Assembly: GCA_009995705.1 (NCBI GenBank)
Contig: JAADBR010000078.1
Coordinates: 1 to 19,066 of the forward strand
Origin: Microcystis aeruginosa W13-11
Lineage (GTDB): Bacteria > Cyanobacteriota > Cyanobacteriia > Cyanobacteriales > Microcystaceae
Length of the DNA stretch: 19,066 nt
Direction: 5' to 3'
Position 1 is the stretch's first letter; every line of letters begins with the position of its first letter. The position numbers were made by a program, and so were the translations under genes. Shown in pieces: positions 1 through 7,427 of this stretch. The notes beneath the pieces are model-generated. The model searched no databases, was not told the origin of the DNA, and saw only the letters and a program-made list of their open reading frames with translations.

Positions 1-1
1 T

Positions 2-448
2 AACGATCAAGAGCTTGAACAGGAGGACAGAGAGTTAATTATGAGATTATCACCTTTATACACTTCCCGTCTTCAGGAAGAACTGGATGCTGGCCGTCAA
101 CAGGGTCTTCAACAGGGTCTTCAACAAGGTCTTCAACAGGGTCTTCAACAGGGTCTTCAACAGGGTCTTCAACAGGGTCTTCAACAGGGTCTTCAACAGG
201 GTCTTCAACAGGGTCTTCAACAGGGTCTTCAACAAGGTCTTCAACAGGGTCTTCAACAGGGTCTTCAACAGGGTCTTCAACAGGGAGAACGTCTGGTGAT
301 AGAAAATTTATTGAAAGCTCGTTTTGGCAGTTTAGACCCAGATTTGTCCGTAATCATCGATCGCATTTTATTATTATCAGTGGAGGAGTTTACCCCTTTA
401 ATAATTAATTCATCTCGCACAGAATTAATTGCCCACTTTTCCAATTAA
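2..448 (+). CDS. DUF4351 / Rpn-family protein, 3' part (truncated by window edge)
   Basis: The frame is open to the left edge, so the in-frame ATG at 41 is probably internal and the N-terminal PD-(D/E)XK nuclease-like part lies outside the window. Visible parts are a charged segment ([18 protein letters not shown]), 15 perfect QQGL tetrapeptides plus a partial QQGE, then a C-terminal domain ([18 protein letters not shown]) that fits DUF4351. In cyanobacteria DUF4351 commonly ends proteins annotated as Rpn recombination-promoting nucleases or putative transposases, and a short-period hydrophilic repeat often precedes it. Repeat length probably varies between strains. If the ATG at 41 were the true start, this would be a free-standing 135-residue repeat plus DUF4351 protein, which I think less likely. 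The activity of the full protein cannot be judged from this fragment. Confidence 0.75.
   Translation, partial: NDQELEQEDRELIMRLSPLYTSRLQEELDAGRQQGLQQGLQQGLQQGLQQGLQQGLQQGLQQGLQQGLQQGLQQGLQQGLQQGLQQGLQQGLQQGERLVIENLLKARFGSLDPDLSVIIDRILLLSVEEFTPLIINSSRTELIAHFSN
98..286 (+). repeat. 12-bp tandem repeat, 15 full copies plus a 9-bp partial
   Basis: The unit CAACAGGGTCTT repeats head to tail from 98 to 277, with a partial unit at 278-286. It is in frame and encodes QQGL. Thirteen units are identical. Units 3 (from 122) and 12 (from 230) carry the same silent G-to-A change (CAACAAGG), exactly nine units (108 bp) apart. Because 12 is a multiple of 3 and the unit contains no stop, several other frames are also open through it; these are artefacts. 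Confidence 0.97.
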
Positions 449-597
449 AAGCATAACTCAATCCTTTGATGATAATGGATTTGAAAATTGGCTGATTAAC
501 CAGAGCAGGCAATTTTCTGGGCAAATTGGGGGATATTGAGGATCGTGCTGGAACCAAGATCAGCTTTCTTGCTAATTTGTGGGCAATTAGCGGCAAT

Positions 598-3477
598 TTA
601 ACTCTGATGGCCTGAGAATAACTTTTCTAAAGCTTCCTTCAAGGTTGGTTCCATGACAATTTTATTTTGATAAGCAACTGTTACTCTAGCGATTGTCGGG
701 ACACTATTTTGGTCTGCCACTAGATACAAAGGTTCTACATAAAGCAGCGATTGTTCAATGGGAATAATTAATAGATGTCCTTGCAAAACTTTAGAACCGT
801 CCCGATTCCAAAGGGAAATCTGTTGAGAAATATCTGGATCTTGGTTAATTAAAGACTCAATTTGATTCGGTCCGTACACTAACCTTTGTTTAGGAAATTG
901 ATAGAGCAATAACTTACCATACTCTCTATCATCTGAACGAGCTGCCAACCAAGCGATTAAATTTTGCCGACTAGAGGGAGTATAGGGATGGAGGAGAATA
1001 AATTCTTCTTTGTCGGCATCGGGCAGTTTCATGATTAAATAATAGGGTGATACAGCCTGGGGTTCTGTTCCGTAAATTTCTAGGGGAATTTCCCATTGAT
1101 CCTCCCGATTATAAAATACTTGCGGATCGGTCATGTGATAGGTTAATAATCTTTCTGCTTGGGTACTAAATAAATCTTCGGGATAACGGATATGACTGCG
1201 GAGAGTTTTTGGCATTTCTGCTAAAGATTTAAAGAGATGAGGAAAGATTTTACGCCACGTCTGGATAATTGGATCATTTTCATCGGCAACATAGAAATTC
1301 ACTGTTCCATGATAGGCATCCACTACCACTTTCACCGAATTGCGAATATAGTTAAATTTATCTTTACCCGGGTCAGAATAGGGATAGCGATCACTGATAG
1401 TATAAGCATCAATAATCCAATGTAATTTACTACTACTATCGCCCACATCTGCCGCTACTAAATAGGGGTTGCGATCATAATTTAAAAAAGGTGCGATAGT
1501 TTGCACACGATTTTGGACATCACGACGCATTAATAAGCGGGTTTCGGGAGTAAAATCTTGGCTAAATAACATTTGCCAATCCCGTAGATAAAGGGCAAAT
1601 AGCCAACGTCTCCACCCTGTCCCCACTAAGATTCCTCCCTTTCCATCGTAGGTATTATAGACATTTCCATCCCCGCTAGGAAAATCCAATTCTTCTACGG
1701 TGGTGGGAGTCATCACATAATTATTAGTTAATTCCCCGTAGTAAATGCGGGGTTTACCAATGGGAATACTATAATCAATTAATTCGCTAGAGGTTTGTAG
1801 GGCTCCTTCGTCTTTATTTGTGCCGATATCTTTGACAAAATAGTAGGGTAAACCCCCAGCATCGACTAAATTAACTGGGGAAAGAGTGAACCCATAACCG
1901 TGGGTATAAACGAGATGTTTATTCACCCAAGTGTTAGCAGAAGTGGGAACCGCACTATAATCTAATTCTCTAGCGGCAATAATTGTCTGTTGTTTTTCAG
2001 ATATTTGACGTTCCTCGATTTTTTCGGGCAGTCCTACTCGTACCCGATAGCGATCGATATCAGCATCAGGGAATTTATAATATAAGCGAATTTGCTGTAA
2101 TTGTCGGTTAGTTTCTAGCAGTGGTTTGGTGTCCCAAAGACGAATATTATCGATAGTTAGATGATTTCTCTCTAAAACTTCGGCATTTAATTCGGCCTGT
2201 GGATCGAAAACTTGGGCATCAATTCTATCTAAGGAAAAAGCCGCTCTTGTGGATTGAATACTTCTTTCGATATAGGGTCTTTCTCTCACTAATTCATTCG
2301 GTTGTACAACAGTTTTTTGTAATAGTCCACTGATAATTGTGCCACTTATCCAGACAATTAAATAGAGAAATACGGGAACTAAGTAGGGAGAAAATACCAA
2401 CTTTTTCTTGGCAGTTTTGTATAACTTGCGACGGTCTTTTTTACCAAATAATGCTTTTTCTCCTAACCATATAGAGGTTATTCCTGCAATAATTCCCAGA
2501 ATAATTTCAATAAATTGACCAACATGAGCATCGATATAACCCGCACCATAAACTACTCCTTCGGGAGAGTAAAGTAGCAGGTAACGCTGAATAATATGGT
2601 GTAATACTAGCAGCCCCATTAACCCACTCCAGAGGGCGTATAAATGACGCAGCTGCGGACGAGAAAACCCCGGAAAGGTTCCCAGAGAAAGACTATCGGC
2701 CGAAAAAAGATAGGTTAAACTAACAGCAAAAAGAGTATATATTCCCACACCACCGAGCCATAATTCTAGTAACTGCCACAGGGGTAATTGAAAGATGTAA
2801 AAACCTAAATCATTCCCGTATTGAGGATCGTTAATATTGAAAGGAACACCATAAAAATATTTTAAAAAGTTCGCCCACTGACCAGCAATAATAAAAGATA
2901 GTATTATGGTAAATACTATAGATATTATTCGCAAAAAATAATCGGTTTTAATTAACAATCCCAGAACTAAAAGAGCGATAATTACCCCTTGCCAAAGATT
3001 ACTGGAAATATCGGTTAATACTTGCCTAATCCAAACTATTTCCAGAGGAGAACTTAGGGAAGAACTAAGGTTAGGGAGATTAAAATCTGGTGTCCAGAGA
3101 CTGAGGGCTAGTTTACTGTAATACAATAACATTGACCCGATCCAAGCTCCAATTCCCGTTGCGATAATCAAAAGACCGAGTAAATTAATACTAGGAGATT
3201 GAAGACTGAGGGGATAACTATCTTCTTTAGGTTTTTGCCAACGAAAACGCTGGGCTAAACGTAAATTAGTAAAAATAAAAAGTAGAGAAAGAATCGCACT
3301 TCCCCAACCTAATCCCAGTTGCCAAGATAATTGCTTCAGGAAAGTGTTTAAATAACCCATCTCGGTAAACCAGAGGCTATTAGCTACCACTAACACCCCT
3401 AACTCCCCGATCACAAGGCAGCCAAGAAACAGTAAAATAGGTTTAGCGATCGAGCTTCGGTTATGTCTGATCAGCAT
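598..3477 (-). CDS. UPF0182 family integral membrane protein
   Basis: A 959-residue protein matching the UPF0182 (COG1615) family, which is widespread in cyanobacteria and actinobacteria and has no established biochemical function. The first 390 or so residues hold about eight or nine hydrophobic segments (roughly 12-32, 51-70, 96-118, 163-203, 225-260, 283-297, 317-340, 365-390). The remaining 570 residues form a large hydrophilic domain with family-like stretches such as RPYIERSIQSTRAAF and VNLVDAGGLPYYFVKDIG. Length is normal for the family and the frame is intact. The ATG has no obvious Shine-Dalgarno sequence. It is the last gene of a minus-strand run, and a MITE-like element begins 48 bp upstream of the start codon, so its original promoter may have been altered. 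Confidence 0.93.
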   Translation of the reverse strand: MLIRHNRSSIAKPILLFLGCLVIGELGVLVVANSLWFTEMGYLNTFLKQLSWQLGLGWGSAILSLLFIFTNLRLAQRFRWQKPKEDSYPLSLQSPSINLLGLLIIATGIGAWIGSMLLYYSKLALSLWTPDFNLPNLSSSLSSPLEIVWIRQVLTDISSNLWQGVIIALLVLGLLIKTDYFLRIISIVFTIILSFIIAGQWANFLKYFYGVPFNINDPQYGNDLGFYIFQLPLWQLLELWLGGVGIYTLFAVSLTYLFSADSLSLGTFPGFSRPQLRHLYALWSGLMGLLVLHHIIQRYLLLYSPEGVVYGAGYIDAHVGQFIEIILGIIAGITSIWLGEKALFGKKDRRKLYKTAKKKLVFSPYLVPVFLYLIVWISGTIISGLLQKTVVQPNELVRERPYIERSIQSTRAAFSLDRIDAQVFDPQAELNAEVLERNHLTIDNIRLWDTKPLLETNRQLQQIRLYYKFPDADIDRYRVRVGLPEKIEERQISEKQQTIIAARELDYSAVPTSANTWVNKHLVYTHGYGFTLSPVNLVDAGGLPYYFVKDIGTNKDEGALQTSSELIDYSIPIGKPRIYYGELTNNYVMTPTTVEELDFPSGDGNVYNTYDGKGGILVGTGWRRWLFALYLRDWQMLFSQDFTPETRLLMRRDVQNRVQTIAPFLNYDRNPYLVAADVGDSSSKLHWIIDAYTISDRYPYSDPGKDKFNYIRNSVKVVVDAYHGTVNFYVADENDPIIQTWRKIFPHLFKSLAEMPKTLRSHIRYPEDLFSTQAERLLTYHMTDPQVFYNREDQWEIPLEIYGTEPQAVSPYYLIMKLPDADKEEFILLHPYTPSSRQNLIAWLAARSDDREYGKLLLYQFPKQRLVYGPNQIESLINQDPDISQQISLWNRDGSKVLQGHLLIIPIEQSLLYVEPLYLVADQNSVPTIARVTVAYQNKIVMEPTLKEALEKLFSGHQS

Positions 3478-3517
3478 GGATAAAGTGATAAGAGAGAGTC
3501 TTCTTTCATTCTAGCGA

Positions 3518-3525
3518 TTCTCGTC
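3518..3525. repeat. Target-site duplication, left copy
   Basis: The octamer TTCTCGTC directly abuts the left end of the MITE-like element and is repeated exactly at 3772-3779, immediately after its right end. An 8-bp duplication is compatible with several DDE transposase families. Confidence 0.75.
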
Positions 3526-3771
3526 AGGTGCATCTCACATTTACAGAAATACGGAAAATCAGCAATTAGTCAGTGACTCTTAAATTATTACAAATACATC
3601 AGCGGCTGCGTGTGAGCATCCCACTGAAAAACTAATGCGCGACGGGTTTGGGGGGTAGAACCCCCCAAAGGCTTGGATTGAGTGATAAAATCAGAAGTAA
3701 TGACCAATTTTAGCAGAGAGTTTCCCTTTAAAAATTCCAACTCAGTAGATTTACAAAAATGAGATGGAGCC
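3526..3771. mobile_element. MITE-like element, copy 1 (246 bp)
   Basis: This non-coding element fills most of the 389-bp gap between two minus-strand genes. Its ends are imperfect 12-bp terminal inverted repeats: AGGTGCATCTCA on the left and TGAGATGGAGCC on the right. It is flanked on both sides by the same octamer TTCTCGTC (3518-3525 and 3772-3779), as expected of a target-site duplication. A second copy at 13946-14190 aligns along the whole length with only scattered changes. An internal perfect hairpin lies at 3647-3669. There is no coding capacity for a transposase, so it would have to be mobilised in trans. The IS family that supplies the transposase is not identified. The rest of the gap (3780-3866) holds only an AT-rich inverted repeat (3794-3801 with 3815-3822). 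Confidence 0.85.
3647..3669. repeat. Perfect hairpin inside MITE copy 1
   Basis: The arm TTTGGGGGGT (3647-3656) and its exact complement ACCCCCCAAA (3660-3669) flank an AGA loop. It is conserved base for base in copy 2 while the surrounding sequence has drifted. No T-run follows on either strand, so it is not a typical intrinsic terminator. Confidence 0.9.
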
Positions 3772-3779
3772 TTCTCGTC
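3772..3779. repeat. Target-site duplication, right copy
   Basis: The octamer TTCTCGTC is identical to 3518-3525. Together the two copies define the element boundaries at 3526 and 3771. Confidence 0.75.
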
Positions 3780-3866
3780 CCTTCCTGCTACTTTTTCTTA
3801 ATTTAAAGATAAACTTAAGAAACTATAGCCAGGTTAGGGCGATAATTTCGCTTAAAGTCAGCAATT

Positions 3867-5093
3867 TTAGCTAGGATTAGCAGACTGGAGTATTTTCCGA
3901 AAAATCCTGCGTCGATAGGAAGGAGATTCATTGCTCATATTCCATAAAGTTTCGTAGAAAAAGAAAGAAACACCAAAATTTTGTTGTTTCGATTTTTCCA
4001 CTTGCTGGGTAATATTAACCATCGGAATCGGACGACCTTTTAAACCAGATAAAATCCCAATAGCTACGGGGATAGATTGTCTAGCTTGCTGTAATTCTGG
4101 TTGGGATAATTCCCAGTCAAAGGCGTTCATATCAGTTCGATACACCTGTACCACTAATTCATCAATCAAGTTTTTTTCTTGCCATTTTTGCCAATCTAAA
4201 AGATAGGATTCTAGGGAGAAAGTGTAGGGATTAGGAGATAGGGAAATAATCGCTCTAGGTTGGTGCTTTTTAATCGTCTGGGCTAAACTATTCATATAGT
4301 CAGTAATTTTATCAGCCCGCCATTGAATCCATGCTTTATCTTGGTAATCTTGCGGTGGTAATTCTCCCGAATGTTCCCTTTGATAGAGTTTAATTGTGGT
4401 TTCATCATAGCCAAAATCGGCGGGATAACCAAAATGGTCATCAAACTGAATTCCTTCTATATCGTAGTTAGTAATAATCTCACTGACTAAATCGGTAATA
4501 AAGTTTTGTACTTGCGGATGTAAGGGATTTAGCCACACCCGTTGATGCACTTTTCCTTCCCACCAAATCACACTTTTATCCTGTCTTTGGGTTAACCAAT
4601 CGGGATGTCGTTTGGCTAATTCTGAATCCGCAGGAGTCATAAAGCCAAATTCAAACCAGGGAATAATTCTTAATTTTTTCCGATGACCTTGGCTAATCAT
4701 TTCCTTTAAAAAGTCACGATTTTTTAAAGATTCATGGGGATCGATCACTCGCCCCGTCACTTTTTCTGCTACCTTAGAAGGATAGAGTGTATAACCCCAA
4801 TTCCAGACCGTGGGATAAATAGTATTAAAGTTTAAATCAGCCAACCTATCAAGGGCATCTTTTAAGGTTTCCCGTTTAAATAATACCTCACTATCGATAT
4901 TAGTTAACCAAACTCCACGAATTTCGGGTTTTTCTTGGGGTTGATTGGTCGATTGCGCGGGAAAATTAAAGGTTATCGTCATGATACAAGCAAAGATAAT
5001 TAAAAATATTAACCAGCTTATTTTTCCGTATCTTTGACTATAAATCACCAAACTATCGGCGAAATTATTAAAGGTTTTACTGATTTTATTCAT
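3867..5093 (-). CDS. GHL10-type glycosyl hydrolase-like protein (DUF187), membrane-anchored
   Basis: A 408-residue protein of the GHL10/DUF187 family (PF02638), predicted to adopt a TIM barrel. Residues 26-44 form one hydrophobic N-terminal segment, suggesting an uncleaved anchor or signal with the rest exported. The barrel begins with EIRGVWLTNIDS (57-68). IPWFEFGF (144-151, E148) and IEGIQFDDHFGYP (212-224, D218/D219) carry conserved acidic residues that could be catalytic, and QVYRTD (316-321) lies late in the barrel. Substrates of most family members are unknown; a cell-wall or extracellular polysaccharide is plausible by analogy. It lies 120 bp downstream of the permease gene on the same strand. 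The start is an ATG without a visible Shine-Dalgarno, and its leader is a purine/pyrimidine-biased repeat. Confidence 0.88.
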   Translation of the reverse strand: MNKISKTFNNFADSLVIYSQRYGKISWLIFLIIFACIMTITFNFPAQSTNQPQEKPEIRGVWLTNIDSEVLFKRETLKDALDRLADLNFNTIYPTVWNWGYTLYPSKVAEKVTGRVIDPHESLKNRDFLKEMISQGHRKKLRIIPWFEFGFMTPADSELAKRHPDWLTQRQDKSVIWWEGKVHQRVWLNPLHPQVQNFITDLVSEIITNYDIEGIQFDDHFGYPADFGYDETTIKLYQREHSGELPPQDYQDKAWIQWRADKITDYMNSLAQTIKKHQPRAIISLSPNPYTFSLESYLLDWQKWQEKNLIDELVVQVYRTDMNAFDWELSQPELQQARQSIPVAIGILSGLKGRPIPMVNITQQVEKSKQQNFGVSFFFYETLWNMSNESPSYRRRIFRKILQSANPS

Positions 5094-5115
5094 AGTGGGA
5101 AGTGGGGAAGTGAGA
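5094..5115. repeat. Short purine-rich tandem repeat
   Basis: Three imperfect units (AGTGGGA, AGTGGGGA, AGTGAGA) lie end to end directly upstream of the minus-strand start codon at 5093. A further GGAAGTGGTGAGAGGGG stretch follows at 5134-5150. The gap around them (5094-5213) is low-complexity, and I see no clear promoter or terminator in it. Confidence 0.6.
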
Positions 5116-5213
5116 ATTATAAATTATGAATTAGGAAGTGGTGAGAGGGGAAAAGGGAGAATAAATAAAAATAATCTCCTGCCGACCGCCTCCTGACTGC
5201 TAAAATAACTAAA

Positions 5214-6341
5214 TTATCTCTCCAAATTGCGAGGATCTAGAGCATCGCGTAAACCATCACCGAGTAAATTAAAAGCTAAAACGGTGAGAATAATTAACAA
5301 AGCAGGTGGCCAAATTAACCAGGGTTGTAGAACAATAATTGAGGCATTGGTAGCCAAAGAAAGCATATTTCCCCAACTAGGATCTGGTTGTTGAATTCCC
5401 AAACCAATTAAACTTAAAACCGATTCGGCTACGATAAATCCAGGCACGGCTAACGTAGCAGAAATAATGATATAACTGGCAGTTTGGGGCAGCACATGAC
5501 GCAGAATAATATAAAGAGGTTTTGCTCCCATAGCTTTAGCGGCCTGAATAAATTCCTGTTCTTTCAGGGATAAAACTTGACCGCGAATTACCCGCGCTAA
5601 TCCCGACCAACTGATAAAAGAAGTAATCAGGACGATTAATAAAAAGCGCTGGGTGCTGGTTAATCCTGCGGGTAAAACCGCTGCTAGGGCCACGAGTAAA
5701 TAGATGCCGGGGATAGTCATTAAAACTTCCACAAAACGCATTAAAATCGCATCTAACCAACCGCCAAAATAGCCAGAAACGCCACCAACAAACAAACCGA
5801 TAGGGAAAGAAATTAAAATCCCCACCAAACCGATAAATAAACTAATTCTGCCTCCGAAAATCAGGCGACTAAAACTATCGCGTCCCGATTCGTCAGTTCC
5901 CAATATATTGATTCTACCATCGCCGATCACCCCGAACAGATGGAGATCAAAAGGGATACCGGGGAATAAAGTTACCTCATCCCATTTTGGCGGCAAAGGT
6001 AGGCGAATTTGACCGAAATTATAGGTTTCACCCTTAACCAAGAGACGTAGCGGCAAGGGGTTGTTAAAATCTCTAATTAGCTTCCGCTGACCAGTTTCTA
6101 TATTAATGGCACTTTGAGTGGTGGGATAAACGTGGGGGCCAATCCACTCACCCTTGTTACTTCCCGACTGCGAGCGCCAAAAGATTTGGGTGGGAGGGAG
6201 GAGAGACTGACCAGGTTGGGAGGAGTAGGGAGAGTAGGGAGCGACAAAATCCGCCGCCATTACGCTTAAATAGAAGATTAACAGTAAAACTGCTCCCCAA
6301 CGGGCGAGAGGATTATCTTTGAGTTTGTGCCACCAGTCCAT
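5214..6341 (-). CDS. ABC transporter permease, OppC/DppC-like
   Basis: An inner-membrane permease subunit of a peptide/nickel-type (Opp/Dpp) importer, 375 residues from this ATG. It has an N-terminal membrane segment (15-34), then an unusually long hydrophilic loop (about 36-145). The OppC hallmark GTDESGRDSFSRLIFGGRISL begins at 148, followed by four or five membrane segments. The EAA loop that contacts the ATPase (EQEFIQAAKAMGAKPLYIIL) is at 261-280. A TTG at 6356 could add five residues, but neither start has a Shine-Dalgarno and MDWW is the more natural N-terminus. No binding protein, second permease or ATPase gene is adjacent, so partners must lie elsewhere, as is common in cyanobacteria. 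The substrate cannot be read from sequence. Confidence 0.9.
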   Translation of the reverse strand: MDWWHKLKDNPLARWGAVLLLIFYLSVMAADFVAPYSPYSSQPGQSLLPPTQIFWRSQSGSNKGEWIGPHVYPTTQSAINIETGQRKLIRDFNNPLPLRLLVKGETYNFGQIRLPLPPKWDEVTLFPGIPFDLHLFGVIGDGRINILGTDESGRDSFSRLIFGGRISLFIGLVGILISFPIGLFVGGVSGYFGGWLDAILMRFVEVLMTIPGIYLLVALAAVLPAGLTSTQRFLLIVLITSFISWSGLARVIRGQVLSLKEQEFIQAAKAMGAKPLYIILRHVLPQTASYIIISATLAVPGFIVAESVLSLIGLGIQQPDPSWGNMLSLATNASIIVLQPWLIWPPALLIILTVLAFNLLGDGLRDALDPRNLER

Positions 6342-6425
6342 AGGCGATGAGGTCAATAGGAGAGTTAATCTTTATTTTGCTAGTTTGATTGCTACAATTT
6401 ATCATACCAACAAAAAAGCTGTCTA

Positions 6426-7361
6426 ATGTTTATCAATCCCCTTGTTTATGAGAAATCTTCTGTCTATCGTCAAGATTTTGAGACAGCGCAACCGTTTAAG
6501 CATTTGGTCATCGATAATTTTTTAGTTAGGGAGCAAGCGCAAATTTTGCTGGAAAATTTTCCCAGTTTTAATCCGCAAAAAGCCATTAGTGAGTTAGGAA
6601 AAGTTGGCGGGAAGGCAGTTAATGAGGATTTAACCGGTTTAGGGGGCGTTTATCAACAGTTTGGCCGCTACATTCAAGCTCAAGAGTTTCTCGAGTTAAT
6701 TTCCCAATTAACTGGTATTGATAATTTAATTCCAGACCCTAGTTTTTATGGGGGTGGAACCCACGAAAATTTACACGGTCAAGAATTAGACCCTCACATT
6801 GATTTTAACCTCGATGAGCGTCACTGGTATCATCGCCGCTTGAATTTATTAATCTATTTAAATCCCCAATGGCAAGCAGATTGGGGAGGGAATCTAGAGT
6901 TACATTCCAATCCCCGTCAACCGGAAGAAAATAGAATTAAATCTTTTGTCCCTATCTTTAATCGTTGTCTTATTTTTGAAACTAATGAATATTCATGGCA
7001 TGGATTTTCTCAGATTAATTTACCAGAAAATCAACGGCATTTATCGCGTAAATCTCTTTCTATCTATCTCTATACCCAAGAACGCCCCACAGAGGAATTA
7101 TCGCCATCTCATACAACCTTTTACATCCCGCGCCCGCTGCCAGAAAATATTCAACCCCATCAAGTTTTAAGCTCGGAAGATTACCAACAAATTAAAATTT
7201 TACTGAAAAGACGGGATGATTTAATTCGTTTTTATCAAGATAGAGAACTAAAGGAATCTCAGGATTTAGTTAGTTTAAAATCCCATATTAAACGCTATCT
7301 ATCCCTCCAATATCCTCACCTATGGAAAATTATCAAAAGTTTACCCCGTTGGCAAAAGTGA
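6426..7361 (+). CDS. 2-oxoglutarate/Fe(II)-dependent oxygenase, prolyl-4-hydroxylase-like
   Basis: A 311-residue protein whose middle part matches the 2OG-Fe(II) oxygenase fold. H124 and D126 (in DPHIDFN) with H192 (in YSWHGFSQ) form the HxD...H iron triad. R208, in an RKS motif 16 residues after H192, fits the 2-oxoglutarate-binding arginine. LNLLIYLNPQW followed by WGGNLEL (starting near residue 140) is typical of P4H-like enzymes, in which the WGG strand leads to the facial triad. The C-terminal 90 residues are charged and unfamiliar. It is expected to be cytoplasmic and to hydroxylate a peptide or small molecule, but the substrate is unknown and the neighbours give no hint. It is transcribed divergently from the permease across a 69- to 84-bp gap containing a possible -10 (TACAAT, 6393-6398) but no good -35. 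Confidence 0.88.
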   Translation: MFINPLVYEKSSVYRQDFETAQPFKHLVIDNFLVREQAQILLENFPSFNPQKAISELGKVGGKAVNEDLTGLGGVYQQFGRYIQAQEFLELISQLTGIDNLIPDPSFYGGGTHENLHGQELDPHIDFNLDERHWYHRRLNLLIYLNPQWQADWGGNLELHSNPRQPEENRIKSFVPIFNRCLIFETNEYSWHGFSQINLPENQRHLSRKSLSIYLYTQERPTEELSPSHTTFYIPRPLPENIQPHQVLSSEDYQQIKILLKRRDDLIRFYQDRELKESQDLVSLKSHIKRYLSLQYPHLWKIIKSLPRWQK

Positions 7362-7363
7362 CC

Positions 7364-7402
7364 TGAAAAAAATCCCTACTTTCCAATCAAAGACAGTAGG
7401 GA
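7364..7402 (-). terminator. Intrinsic terminator of the transketolase-like gene
   Basis: TCCCTACT (7373-7380) pairs exactly with AGTAGGGA (7395-7402) around a 14-nt loop. Read on the minus strand, the stem is followed directly by a run of seven T. It lies 25 bp past the stop codon at 7428. On the plus strand no T-run follows, so it would serve the oxygenase gene only weakly. Confidence 0.8.
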
Positions 7403-7427
7403 ATAATCAAAAAAACTAACTGGGAAC

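Noticed and set aside
98..286. CRISPR array
   Set aside because: Units are 12 bp and contiguous with no spacers, and lie in a coding frame.
56..299. Other open frames through the 12-bp repeat (RVFN and KTLL repeat peptides)
   Set aside because: A 12-bp unit without stops keeps several frames open. Only the QQGL frame continues into a recognisable domain (DUF4351).
405..596. 63-residue minus-strand frame between the DUF4351 gene and UPF0182
   Set aside because: It overlaps the DUF4351 gene end, has no recognisable domain and no ribosome-binding site. The gap 449-597 shows no other signal.
3794..3822. AT-rich inverted repeat as terminator of the GHL10-like gene
   Set aside because: The 8-bp stem is mostly A/T with a 13-nt loop, and no T-run follows on the minus strand.
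6342..6356. TTG start for the OppC-like permease
   Set aside because: It adds only five residues, lacks a Shine-Dalgarno and is less natural than the ATG at 6341. It cannot be fully excluded.
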